From: an uncultured Parabacteroides sp.
GTDB lineage: Bacteria > Bacteroidota > Bacteroidia > Bacteroidales > Tannerellaceae
Assembly (NCBI GenBank): GCA_934725305.1
Contig: CAKVBA010000028.1
Span: 1-34,679, forward strand
Length of the DNA stretch: 34,679 nucleotides
Reading direction: 5' to 3'
The notes under the pieces were generated by a model. That model had not been told where the DNA came from. It saw only the letters and a list, made by a program, of their open reading frames with translations, and did no database searches. Positions 34,651-34,679 of the stretch are shown here, one piece after another. Within the stretch, counting starts at the first letter, position 1. Every line of letters starts with the position of its first letter. The translations under genes were made by a program, and so were the position numbers.

Positions 34651-34679
34651 TCTTGTCAGGAGTGGAAAATTTTCAAGCA

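Overview
The window looks like chromosome from a member of the Bacteroidales, most likely the Parabacteroides/Tannerellaceae-Porphyromonadaceae side of the order. The reasons are the gene families (type III glutamine synthetase, S46 dipeptidyl-peptidase, DUF1573 proteins, a giant alpha-2-macroglobulin, an EF-G paralog with a degraded GTPase site), promoters of the Bacteroidetes type (TTG or TTTG, about 20 bp, TAnnTTTG) in front of many genes, and few Shine-Dalgarno sites. The genus is an inference. No rRNA, tRNA, CRISPR array, prophage or transposase gene was recognised.

Layout. 1-2763 (minus): an operon of two related DUF1573 secreted proteins, meaB and the first codons of a further gene. 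2949-8660 (minus): a 1903-residue alpha-2-macroglobulin-like protein. 8661-9470: an 810-bp non-coding stretch with a decayed 3' end of a second folA and copy A of a 342-bp dispersed repeat. 9471-10844 (minus): folA and thyA, the dTMP/folate pair, behind a 92-bp tandem repeat that multiplies the thyA promoter. 11221-13802 (plus): a patatin-like phospholipase and a cytoplasmic GH13 amylase. 14040-14981 (plus): prs. 15158-16234 (minus): mnmA. 16404-19083 (plus): a CYTH phosphatase and an S46 peptidase with the DPP11-type specificity residue. 19203-21458 (minus): a short UvrA-like ATPase. 21572-22307 (minus): a zeta-toxin-like kinase overlapping a 55-residue protein. 22449-23576 (minus): hemW. 23774-25930 (plus): an EF-G2-like factor. 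25931-27042: a 1.1-kb repeat-rich convergent region (copy B of the 342-bp repeat, a foldback element, 22-bp modules). 27043-31959 (minus): metY, a MATE exporter and glutamine synthetase III. 32273-34512 (plus): two overlapping membrane-anchored metallophosphoesterases.

Most genes are housekeeping or metabolic, and the window is not an obvious defence or mobile island. The least explained material is the intergenic DNA: a 342-bp repeat in two inverted copies each flanked by the same short direct repeat, 22-bp tandem modules with interchangeable cores, and a family of palindromes ending in TAACCCAAnnCGGTCATTAG. Among the genes, the best leads are the kinase/small-protein pair (a possible toxin-antitoxin module in unusual order) and the EF-G paralog lacking its catalytic histidine. 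I did not find a clearly new multi-gene system.
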